Source: Pseudomonadota bacterium
GTDB taxonomy: Bacteria > Pseudomonadota > Alphaproteobacteria > Sphingomonadales > Sphingomonadaceae
Assembly: GCA_023386135.1 (NCBI GenBank)
Contig: JAEWKG010000095.1
Coordinates: forward strand, 1 to 22,486
DNA: 22,486 nt
Direction: 5' to 3'
Part shown: one piece after another, positions 7,987 to 14,653 of the stretch
How the letters are laid out: every line of letters begins with the position of its first letter
Numbering within the stretch: position 1 is the stretch's first letter
Program-made: the position numbers and the translations under genes
The notes under the pieces: generated by a model
Database searches by the model: none
Told to the model about the DNA's origin: nothing
The model's input: the letters and a program-made list of their open reading frames with translations, nothing else

Positions 7987-9237
7987 ATGCGATTGCTTTA
8001 CCACGCATACGAATTGCAGCGCGCCTGGCTCAGCAGCGCGAGCGCCTGGGCCTCGATCGGGGCGGAACTGATGAGCAACCCGCGCTACCCAGCGGCGTAT
8101 TTCGGGATAGGCCCGATGGCCGCCGCCTCGCTCGAGGTGTTCGCCCACGCCACCCAGCCGCGCGGGAAGCCGGCGTTCGACATCGAGGCGGTCACGGTCG
8201 ACGGCAGCGCGCATGCGGTCACCGAGGCGATCGTCTACAACAAACCGTTCGGCGACCTGCGCCGCTTCACCCGCGACGGCCTGCCCGGCGATGCGCCCAA
8301 GGTGCTGATCGTCGCGCCGATGAGTGGCCACTACGCCACCTTGCTGCGCGGCACCGTCGCGCGGATGGTCGAAAGCAGCGACGTCTACATCACCGACTGG
8401 GCCGACGCGCGCGACGTGCCCGCCAGCGCGGGCAAGTTCGATCTCGACGACTACATCGACTACTTGATCGAATTCCTCGCCTTCATCGGTCCGGATACGC
8501 ACGTGATCGCGGTGTGCCAGCCGTCGGTCCCCGCGCTCGCCGCGGCGGCGGTGATGAACGCAGGCCGCCACCCCGCGCGCCCTGCGACGCTGACCATGAT
8601 GGGCGGCCCGATCGATACGCGGGAATCGCCGACCACGGTCAACGACCTCGCGATGAACCGCCCGATTGCCTGGTTCCGGCAGAACGTCATCGCCACGGTG
8701 CCGGTGCAATACGCGGGCAGCGGGCGGCGGGTCTATCCGGGCTTCCTGCAGCTCTCGGGATTCATGAGCATGAACCTCGGCAACCACCTGATGAGCCACT
8801 ACGAGATGTTCAAGCATCTCACCGCGGGCGACGAGGAAAGCGCGCAGGCGACCAAGGACTTCTACGACGAATACCGCAGCGTGTGCGACATGACCGCCGA
8901 GTTCTATCTCCAGACGGTCGAGGAGGTGTTCCAGAAGCATTCGCTGTCGAACGGCACCTTCGTGCACCACGGCGAGGTGGTGGACCTCGGCGCGATCCGC
9001 GACACCGCGCTGCTGGCGGTCGAGGGTGAGCGCGACGACATTTCCGGCATCGGCCAGACCAAGGCTGCGCTCGATCTTGCGACCGGTCTCGCGAGGGCCA
9101 AGAAGCAGTATCTGCTCGCCGAGGGCGCCGGGCACTACGGCATCTTCAACGGCAGCCGCTGGCGCGACAAGATCGCCCCGGTGGTCGAAGCGTTCGTCGC
9201 TCGCCACGGCGCGAAGAAGCTCCGGGTCGCGGCCTAG
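7987..9237 (+). CDS. phaZ: Intracellular polyhydroxyalkanoate depolymerase PhaZ
   Basis: Breaks down stored polyhydroxybutyrate granules inside the cell. From the ATG at 7987 the protein has 416 residues and begins MRLLYHAYELQRAW, the usual N-terminus of this family. It is an alpha/beta hydrolase whose nucleophile is a cysteine, C177 in AVC-QPSVPA. The likely acid is D350 or D351 (EGERDDISG) and the histidine is H383 (EGAGHYGIF). This matches the Cys-Asp-His triad described for Ralstonia PhaZ1. A longer start at 7900 is rejected because it would begin inside the palindromic operator. The stop codon overlaps the stop of the convergent DUF4126 gene. No PHA synthase or phasin gene is in the window. 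Confidence 0.93.
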   Translation: MRLLYHAYELQRAWLSSASAWASIGAELMSNPRYPAAYFGIGPMAAASLEVFAHATQPRGKPAFDIEAVTVDGSAHAVTEAIVYNKPFGDLRRFTRDGLPGDAPKVLIVAPMSGHYATLLRGTVARMVESSDVYITDWADARDVPASAGKFDLDDYIDYLIEFLAFIGPDTHVIAVCQPSVPALAAAAVMNAGRHPARPATLTMMGGPIDTRESPTTVNDLAMNRPIAWFRQNVIATVPVQYAGSGRRVYPGFLQLSGFMSMNLGNHLMSHYEMFKHLTAGDEESAQATKDFYDEYRSVCDMTAEFYLQTVEEVFQKHSLSNGTFVHHGEVVDLGAIRDTALLAVEGERDDISGIGQTKAALDLATGLARAKKQYLLAEGAGHYGIFNGSRWRDKIAPVVEAFVARHGAKKLRVAA

Positions 9238-9857
9238 AGCGGCGGCGGGATCGTCTCCGGCGGCGGCGTTGCCGCGCGGCGGCCGAACAGCCGCCGCAGC
9301 ACGCGGCGGGCGAGCAGGATCAGCCAGACGGTCAACGCCAGCAGCACCAGCGCGATGCCGCCCGCGATCACGGGATGCGCGTAGGCGAGCCACAGCAGGC
9401 CGGCGCTCGCTACATCCTCCGCGGTCGAGACGACCATGTTGCTGAACGGTTCGGGGCTGGCGTTGACCACCGCCCGCGCTCCGGCCTTGCCGCCGTGGGC
9501 CACGAGGGCCGCACCGCCGCCGAGGATGAAGGCGATGGCCTGGGTCGCCGGATCGCCGGGGTCGACGATCGCCAGGGCGAGTAGCGCGCCGCCGATCGGG
9601 CGCACCACGGTGTGCACCGCGTCCCACGCGCTATCGAGCCAGGCCACCTTGTCGGCGAAGAACTCGGCCAGAGCGGCGATTGCGGCGACGCCCATCACCC
9701 ACGGGTTAGCGAGCACGTCGAGCGCGTGCAGGTGGTCGGGCAGCGGGAGCGCGCCCACGCGCATGGCGATGCCGGTGGCGAGAATCGCGAGGTAAAGCCG
9801 CCACCCTGCAAGCAGGCTGACGCTGCCGGCGAGCCCGAGAACTTCGACGATGCCCAT
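9234..9857 (-). CDS. DUF4126 family membrane protein
   Basis: A 207-residue protein with about five hydrophobic segments and the DUF4126 pattern: an early GWRLYLAILATGI, then PLPDHLHALDVLANPWVM, AEFFADKVAWLDSAWDAVHTVVRPIGGALLA and a conserved NASPEPFSN. The C-terminal helix is followed by a basic and Pro-rich tail (RRVLRRLFGRR, then PPPETIPPPL). Function is unknown for the family. The start at 9857 has a strong AAAGGAG eight bases upstream. The gene converges on phaZ and the two stop codons overlap by 4 bases, so either their transcripts overlap or termination lies within the coding ends. Confidence 0.85.
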   Translation of the reverse strand: MGIVEVLGLAGSVSLLAGWRLYLAILATGIAMRVGALPLPDHLHALDVLANPWVMGVAAIAALAEFFADKVAWLDSAWDAVHTVVRPIGGALLALAIVDPGDPATQAIAFILGGGAALVAHGGKAGARAVVNASPEPFSNMVVSTAEDVASAGLLWLAYAHPVIAGGIALVLLALTVWLILLARRVLRRLFGRRAATPPPETIPPPL

Positions 9858-9921
9858 AGGCGCTCCTTTCGGGGCTCAGCATGCGCCCGCCGGAGGCAAC
9901 GCGCAATCAGCCGATCCGGGC

Positions 9922-10719
9922 CTAGCCTATGCGTGCTCCCTGGCCGCCGTCGACCGGCAGCAGCACGCCGGTGACGAACTTCGCCTCGTCGCTGGCGAGA
10001 AACAGCGCCGCGTTGGCGACGTCCCACGCCGTGCCCATGCCGCCCTTCAGGGGCACCATCGCATCCCGCGCCTCGCGCTGGGCGGCAAGATCGCGCCCGT
10101 CGCGCGCCGCTGTCCCGCCCACCCCCATCGGGGTGTCGATCAGGCCCGGCAGGATCGCATTGCAGCGCACCCCGCGCTTCGCCGAACCGAGCGCGGTGGC
10201 GATCGCCAACCGGTTAAGCGCCGCCTTGGACACTTCATACGCGACCATGTTCGCGCCCGCCGTCGACGCGAGCGAGCTGACCAGCACGATCGACCCGCCG
10301 CCCGCTGCACGCATGGGGCCAAGCACCGCCTTCACCAGCCGCCGCGCGCCGGTGAAGTTGACCGCGAACACCGTCTCGAACGCCTCGTCGTCGTAGGCGT
10401 GTGCGGGCCCATCGCCACGGTGGCCGATGCCGACGTTGTCGACGCAGATGTCGATCCGGCCCCAGCGCTCAAGGGCCGCCGCGACGATGGCCTCCGCTTC
10501 CGTGACGATGTCTGCGCCAAATGCAGATGCAGTGCCGCCCGATGCCGCGATCTCGGCCGCTGTCGCCTCCGCGCGAGACAGATCACGATCGACGCACAGC
10601 ACTTCGGCGCCCTCGCGCGCGAAGGTCAGCGCGATCGCCTTGCCGTTGCCGATGGTCTCGCCCGGTTGCTGGCCCGCGCCGACGACCACCGCCGTCTTGC
10701 CCGCCAGCCGGCCCGTCAC
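9922..10719 (-). CDS. Short-chain dehydrogenase/reductase (SDR), GTG start
   Basis: A 265-residue NAD(P)-dependent oxidoreductase of the classical SDR family. The cofactor loop is the extended GAGQQPGETIGNGKA form, followed by D44 after the second strand (LCVDRD), which favours NAD(H). NVG stands at about 95-97. The catalytic residues are S148/S149, Y161 and K165 (Y-E-V-S-K). The C-terminal VTGVLLPVDGGQGARIG is typical. The start is a GTG at 10719, sharing GTGA with the stop of the preceding AhpD-like gene, so translation is probably coupled. Together with the upstream thiolase and MaoC hydratase, a 3-hydroxyacyl-CoA or related acyl dehydrogenase role is plausible but inferred; the SDR family alone does not fix the substrate. 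Confidence 0.88.
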   Translation of the reverse strand: MTGRLAGKTAVVVGAGQQPGETIGNGKAIALTFAREGAEVLCVDRDLSRAEATAAEIAASGGTASAFGADIVTEAEAIVAAALERWGRIDICVDNVGIGHRGDGPAHAYDDEAFETVFAVNFTGARRLVKAVLGPMRAAGGGSIVLVSSLASTAGANMVAYEVSKAALNRLAIATALGSAKRGVRCNAILPGLIDTPMGVGGTAARDGRDLAAQREARDAMVPLKGGMGTAWDVANAALFLASDEAKFVTGVLLPVDGGQGARIG

Positions 10720-11285
10720 CGCAGGTCGAGCTCCGGATTGAGCTGGCTCTCGTCTTCCAGCTGCACGCCGAAGCTGTTCAGCATCATCGAGACCTGGGTG
10801 TACTGTCCGACGGTGAAGACGAGGTCCATCCGCCCCTTGTCGCCGAGCGGCTCGAGAGCCTCCCAGGTCGCATTCGACACGAAGTGATCCTTCACGAGTT
10901 CGTCGCAGGCGGTGACGATCGCGCGGTCGAGGTCGTCCCAGCACTTGGCGTGCGGGCCTTCCATCGTGCCCGCGACGTCCGCCTCGCTCATGCCCGAGGC
11001 GAGGCCGATGCGCTCGTGCTGGGCGAATTCGTAGCCCGAGCGGCAATTCCACCCGGTGCGCAGGATCGCGATCTCGCGCCGCCGCGGGTCCAGCGCGTTC
11101 TTGCGGCTGAGGATGTAGTTCCCCCACGCGAGGAACCGCGTCAGCGCTTCCGGCGCGCGGGCGAAGGTGAGGAAGATGTTGAGCGGCCGCGCACCCTCGC
11201 GCATCACCGGCGCCAGCGCCTCGGCCTGCTCCGGGGAGAGCGCGGCCGGGTCGAGCGGGGCGACGCGCGGGGTGCGCAACCTCAT
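10716..11285 (-). CDS. Carboxymuconolactone decarboxylase (AhpD-like) family protein
   Basis: A 189-residue all-helical protein of the CMD/AhpD superfamily, recognisable from RREIAILRTGWNCRSGYEFAQHERIG at about 70-94. The usual peroxidase-type Cys-x-x-Cys is not complete: C81 is followed by R-S-G84, while E86 and H90 of the C-x(4)-E-x(3)-H pattern remain. It is therefore unlikely to act as a classical AhpD disulfide reductase and belongs with the decarboxylase-like or uncharacterised branch. The start at 11285 lies one base after the thiolase stop, and the stop overlaps the SDR start, so it is embedded in the thiolase-SDR operon. An ATG 45 bases upstream (11330) lies inside the thiolase gene and is less likely. 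Confidence 0.85.
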   Translation of the reverse strand: MRLRTPRVAPLDPAALSPEQAEALAPVMREGARPLNIFLTFARAPEALTRFLAWGNYILSRKNALDPRRREIAILRTGWNCRSGYEFAQHERIGLASGMSEADVAGTMEGPHAKCWDDLDRAIVTACDELVKDHFVSNATWEALEPLGDKGRMDLVFTVGQYTQVSMMLNSFGVQLEDESQLNPELDLR

Positions 11286-11286
11286 A

Positions 11287-12465
11287 CTACAGAACTTCGA
11301 ACAGCCCAGCCGCGCCCTGGCCGCCGCCAATGCACATCGTCACGACGACGTACTTCACGCCCCGGCGCTTCCCCTCGATCAGCGCATGGCCGACGCAGCG
11401 CGCGCCGGTCATGCCGAACGGGTGGCCGATCGACACCGAGCCGCCGTTGACGTTCAGCCGGTCGCCCGGGATACCGAGCTTGTCGCGGCAGTAGATGACC
11501 TGCACCGCGAACGCCTCGTTCAGCTCCCACAGGCCGATGTCGTCCATCTTCAGGCCGAACCGGTCGAGCAGCTTGGGGATCGCGAACACCGGGCCGATGC
11601 CCATCTCGTCGGGCTTGGTGCCGGCGACCGCCATGCCGACGTAGCGGCCCATCGGGGTCAGCCCGCGCGCCTTGGCGACTTCGGCTTCCATCAGCACCGA
11701 GGCGGCCGAACCGTCGGCGAGCTGGCTGGCGTTGCCGGCGGTGATCGTGTGGCCTTCGCCCATCACCGGCTTGAGGCTGGCGAGCCCTTCCAGCGTGGTG
11801 TCGGGACGGTTGCAGTCGTCCATCGAGATGGTGACTTGCTTCTCGCTGGTCTCGCCGGTGGCCTTGTCGGTGACCTTCATCGTCGCGGTGACGGGGATGA
11901 TCTCGTCGTCGAGCTTGCCGGCGGCCTGCGCGGCGGCGGTGCGCTTCTGCGATTCGAGGCTGTATTCGTCCTGCGCCTCGCGACTGATATTGTAGCGTTT
12001 GGCGACAACCTCGGCGGTGCCGATCATCGGCATGTAGATATCGGGGTGGAGCGCGAGCAGCGCTTCGCTCTGCACCAGTCGGCCGCCGCCAGCGGCCATG
12101 CCGCTGATCGATTCAAGACCGCCCGCGACGCAGATGTCCATCCGGTCGACGATGATTTGCTTTGCGGCGGTGGCGATGCTCATCAGGCCCGACGAGCACT
12201 GACGGTCCATCGACATGCCCGGCACGCTGTCGGGGAAGCCGGCCATCAGCGCAATTTGGCGGCCGACGTTCATGCCCTGCATGCCCTGCTGGCTCGCCGC
12301 GCCCATGATCACGTCGTCGATCTCGTTGCCCGAAAGGCCCGCCCGCTCGGCGGCGGCCTTGACCGAGAACGCGCCCAGCTCGACCGCGTGGGTGTTGTTG
12401 AACGCCCCGCGGCCCGCCTTGGCGAGCGGGGTGCGGGCGGTGGAGACGATGACGGCGTCACGCAT
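11287..12465 (-). CDS. Thiolase family acetyl-CoA acyltransferase
   Basis: A 392-residue thiolase, which either cleaves 3-ketoacyl-CoA (degradative) or condenses two acyl-CoAs (biosynthetic). The catalytic residues sit in their usual places: C90 in MDRQCSSGL, H348 in GHPFGMTGAR and C378 in CIGGGQG. The ATG at 12465 is preceded by AAAGG. A longer start at 12483 would begin inside the neighbouring palindromic repeat and is rejected. It is followed one base later by the AhpD-like gene and then the SDR. A MaoC hydratase gene lies upstream on the same strand beyond the repeat, so a beta-oxidation-like set is likely. Degradative versus biosynthetic thiolase cannot be separated here. Confidence 0.93.
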   Translation of the reverse strand: MRDAVIVSTARTPLAKAGRGAFNNTHAVELGAFSVKAAAERAGLSGNEIDDVIMGAASQQGMQGMNVGRQIALMAGFPDSVPGMSMDRQCSSGLMSIATAAKQIIVDRMDICVAGGLESISGMAAGGGRLVQSEALLALHPDIYMPMIGTAEVVAKRYNISREAQDEYSLESQKRTAAAQAAGKLDDEIIPVTATMKVTDKATGETSEKQVTISMDDCNRPDTTLEGLASLKPVMGEGHTITAGNASQLADGSAASVLMEAEVAKARGLTPMGRYVGMAVAGTKPDEMGIGPVFAIPKLLDRFGLKMDDIGLWELNEAFAVQVIYCRDKLGIPGDRLNVNGGSVSIGHPFGMTGARCVGHALIEGKRRGVKYVVVTMCIGGGQGAAGLFEVL

Positions 12466-12477
12466 TTTAGAACCTTT

Positions 12478-12566
12478 CGTCATCCCAGCGAAAGCTGGGA
12501 TCTCGTTGAGCTACACTTGAGCGTCGGCATTAGAACGACGCGATCCCAGCTTCCGCTGGGATGACG
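12478..12566 (-). repeat. 89-bp palindromic repeat, copy 1, abutting the thiolase ribosome site
   Basis: Two hairpins frame a variable centre: ATCCCAGC (12482-12489) pairs with GCTGGGAT (12494-12501) around GAAA, and 12543-12550 pairs with 12555-12562 around TTCC. The outer ends CGTCATCCCAGC and GCTGGGATGACG are also complementary, so the whole unit can fold as one long stem. Read on the minus strand it ends in GATGACG immediately before the thiolase AAAGG. Copy 2 lies at 22021-22102 in the same orientation relative to its downstream gene. Confidence 0.88.
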
Positions 12567-12577
12567 GTCTTTGTCCG

Positions 12578-13027
12578 TCAGACGAAGAACTGCATGATCC
12601 ATTCGGTGATTAGGGCGGGCGTGTCCTCGCCCTCGATCTCGATGGTGATCTCGTGGGTCTGCTGCCACTGGCCGGGGCGCTTTTCTTCCAGCTCGATCAG
12701 CTTCCAGTGGCCGCGGATGCGCTTGCCGCTGCGGACGGGGCTGATGAAACGGGTTTTGTTGCCGCCGTAGTTGACGCCCATCTTGACTCCGTCGACCCGC
12801 GGGAGGTCCGAATTGGCGGAGAGGTACGGGATCATCGACAGCGTCAGGAAGCCATGCGCGATGGTACCGCCGAACGGGGTCAGCTTGGCTTTTTCCTCAT
12901 CGATATGAATGAACTGGTGATCGCCCGTCGCCTCGGCGAACTGGTTGATCCGCTCCTGGCTCATCACGACCCATTCGCTGGTGCCGACGTTCTGGCCGAC
13001 CTGAGCTTTGACTTCCTGCGGGCTCAT
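12578..13027 (-). CDS. MaoC family (R)-specific enoyl-CoA hydratase-like dehydratase
   Basis: A 149-residue single hot-dog protein with the hydratase-2 motif: ATG-D36-HQFI-H41-ID, then PFGGTIAHGFLTLS at 51-64. D36 and H41 are the expected catalytic pair for (R)-specific hydration of trans-2-enoyl-CoA. The start at 13027 is preceded by AAGGAGAGG, an excellent ribosome site. It heads a leftward gene set continuing with thiolase, AhpD-like and SDR genes, although a palindromic repeat sits between it and the thiolase. Its role could be beta-oxidation or supply of (R)-3-hydroxyacyl-CoA for PHA; the sequence alone does not decide. Confidence 0.9.
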   Translation of the reverse strand: MSPQEVKAQVGQNVGTSEWVVMSQERINQFAEATGDHQFIHIDEEKAKLTPFGGTIAHGFLTLSMIPYLSANSDLPRVDGVKMGVNYGGNKTRFISPVRSGKRIRGHWKLIELEEKRPGQWQQTHEITIEIEGEDTPALITEWIMQFFV

Positions 13028-13046
13028 GCGCCTCTCCTTGCGATTA

Positions 13047-13067
13047 GAAACCACGGTATGCGGTTTC
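13047..13067. promoter_or_regulatory. Inverted repeat in the MaoC leader (candidate operator)
   Basis: GAAACC at 13047-13052 and GGTTTC at 13062-13067 form a 6-bp inverted repeat with 9 bases between, about 20 bases before the MaoC start and 20 bases after the ligase stop. The size would suit a TetR-type operator, as is common for acyl-CoA gene sets, but it could also be a weak hairpin. Only the symmetry is seen. Confidence 0.3.
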
Positions 13068-13086
13068 CATAGGCGCAAGAATTGCC

Positions 13087-14475
13087 TTAGCGCAACGGCG
13101 CAGCCTCTGCCGTTACGGCATCGTTGGCGAGGGGCGCCGGCGGCGCCTGGCGGGTCCGCTTGCGGCGCGGCGAATCGGCGAGCTTGCACCAGGTCCACAG
13201 CGCGCACTGCACGCCCAGCAGCGTCAGGATGAACGGCTGGTAGGCGATCCCCTGGAACAGCGAGCCGACGAGGTAGACGATCTGCGCGAACTGCAGCGCG
13301 CCCGCGAGCGGCGCCTGCCACTGCTGGTCCTCCGCGGTGCGGCCGCGCCAGCGGCGGCGGAGGCGCTCCATCTGCCACAGCCCCAGCGCGTGGATCCACA
13401 GCCACAGGCCGAGCCCCGGCCAGCCCTGCTCGCCCAGCATCTCGAACACCGCCGAGTGATAGGCCCGCGCCTTGTCGGTATGGTCTTCGTAGTCGACCGA
13501 GCTGGTGTTCCCGGCGCCGGTCCGCACCGGCAGCTGGTAGGTGAACTTGTTGCCGCGGTAGGCGTCGAACCCGCCGCCCATCGGGTGGCTGTTGGCGTAG
13601 TCGATGGTCCATTCCCACACCGCCACGCGGGTGGAGGCGGACTTGTCCTCGTCATGCGTCTCGAGCGTCGACATCCGCTCGTAGTAGCTCTGCGGCAGGA
13701 ACGGCAGCGCCATCAGTCCCAGCAGCGCCGCGCCGCCGATGTAGAGGAACCGCCGCTTCACATCGCGCAGCATCAGCACGCCGAGCACGCCGAGGCACAG
13801 GAGGCCGGTGCGCGCCTCGGTCCCGATCGGGATCAGCACGCAGGCGAAGATGAGGGCATAGGCGAACGTCTTCACCCGCCAGTCGGGCGGGAACACCGTG
13901 CCGTGCCTCGCCAGCCACAGCGCCAGCGGGATGATCGCGATCGCCACCGTGGCGATGGTCGAGCTTTCGTACATGCCCGTATTGTTCTGCACGAACAGGT
14001 AGAGCACCCCGTAGCCGCCGCCGCCGGTCGCGGTCTTGATCCCGCCGTCGATCACGATCGCACCGGCGGTCAGCACCATCGTCAGGATCGCCGCCTCGAA
14101 CCGCAGCCGGGTGGTCAGCGTCAGCGGGACAAACATCGCGAAGACGAGCGCCTTCCACACCCAGCTCCACTTCATCGCCGCCTGGACCGGGAAATCGGCG
14201 TTGGCCGTGGTGACCGCGCACCACGCGAGCAGGGCCAGGATCAGCCACTGGCGAAAGCCGAAGCGCGCGCCGTGCTTGGGATCGGCGAGCAGCCACCCGC
14301 CGAACGCGGCGCAGAAGGCGATCAGCGAGACCGGTAGCGCGGCGACAAAGCGCCAGCCGATGTCCTGCGGCGCGAGCGTGTCGATGTAGATGTAGGTCAG
14401 CACCCACAGGAACGGCCGCCGCAACCCCAATGCGAGCAACGCGGCGATGAACAGGAACAGGCCGAGGTCGATCAT
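13087..14475 (-). CDS. Putative O-glycosylation ligase, exosortase A (XrtA)-associated
   Basis: A 462-residue polytopic membrane protein with about ten or more membrane segments, resembling the O-antigen ligase/polymerase fold and specifically the XrtA-associated ligase family (TIGR03097, recognised from memory). The N-terminal MIDLGLFLFIAALLALGLRR and the mid region with TATGGGGYGVLYLFVQNNTGMYESS fit that family. A long extracytoplasmic loop around 290-330 carries WEWTIDYANSHPMGGGFDAYRGNKF. Such proteins are thought to transfer or polymerise polysaccharide in PEP-CTERM/XrtA systems. The ATG overlaps the stop of a 38-codon ORF (ATGA). An XrtA-associated glycosyltransferase lies divergently next door. 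The tail after about 430 is basic and Pro/Ala-rich. Confidence 0.85.
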   Translation of the reverse strand: MIDLGLFLFIAALLALGLRRPFLWVLTYIYIDTLAPQDIGWRFVAALPVSLIAFCAAFGGWLLADPKHGARFGFRQWLILALLAWCAVTTANADFPVQAAMKWSWVWKALVFAMFVPLTLTTRLRFEAAILTMVLTAGAIVIDGGIKTATGGGGYGVLYLFVQNNTGMYESSTIATVAIAIIPLALWLARHGTVFPPDWRVKTFAYALIFACVLIPIGTEARTGLLCLGVLGVLMLRDVKRRFLYIGGAALLGLMALPFLPQSYYERMSTLETHDEDKSASTRVAVWEWTIDYANSHPMGGGFDAYRGNKFTYQLPVRTGAGNTSSVDYEDHTDKARAYHSAVFEMLGEQGWPGLGLWLWIHALGLWQMERLRRRWRGRTAEDQQWQAPLAGALQFAQIVYLVGSLFQGIAYQPFILTLLGVQCALWTWCKLADSPRRKRTRQAPPAPLANDAVTAEAAPLR

Positions 14476-14588
14476 TCGGCCGGCTCTTCGTGCGACACGT
14501 CCTTGTCCAGGTCGTCGCGGCTCATCAGCCGCACCGCCATCAGCAGCAGCAGGCCGTGCGTGAGGGCAAGGGCGAACAGGTCGATCAT
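14472..14588 (-). CDS. 38-aa single-helix membrane ORF coupled to the O-glycosylation ligase
   Basis: A 38-codon ORF starts at the ATG at 14588 with GAGG just upstream. It encodes MIDLFALALTHG, then LLLLMAVRLM (one hydrophobic helix, about 3-22) and a charged tail SRDDLDKDVSHEEPAE. Its TGA overlaps the ATG of the ligase (ATGA), an arrangement typical of translational coupling. Both proteins begin MIDL and their start contexts share CGA-ATG-like bases, which may hint at a local duplication. No known family is recognised. Support is the start-stop overlap, the membrane helix and its place as the first gene of the leftward transcript; it may instead be a leader peptide. Confidence 0.6.
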   Translation of the reverse strand: MIDLFALALTHGLLLLMAVRLMSRDDLDKDVSHEEPAE

Positions 14589-14653
14589 CGGCCTCGTCCG
14601 CCTACACGCACGCGGTTGACGCGCCGTTAAGCCTATCGTGCGACAACCTTTGC

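Noticed and set aside
7801..9627. 608-codon minus-strand ORF
   Set aside because: It runs antisense through phaZ and into the DUF4126 gene in another frame. Both real genes have family motifs; this one has none.
10720..11127. 136-codon N-terminal extension of the SDR
   Set aside because: It overlaps the AhpD-like gene in another frame and shows no SDR features; the GTG at 10719 gives a standard SDR N-terminus and a GTGA overlap.
12466..12483. Upstream ATG for the thiolase
   Set aside because: It lies in the GATGACG end of the repeat and precedes the Shine-Dalgarno AAAGG, which serves the ATG at 12465.
12478..12566. CRISPR-like array
   Set aside because: There is only one unit here, with internal palindromes and no regularly spaced direct repeats; the related copy is 9.5 kb away.
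14616..14644. Sigma-70-like promoter (TTGACG) for the glycosyltransferase
   Set aside because: A -35-like hexamer is present, but no acceptable -10 is found at 16-18 bases spacing.
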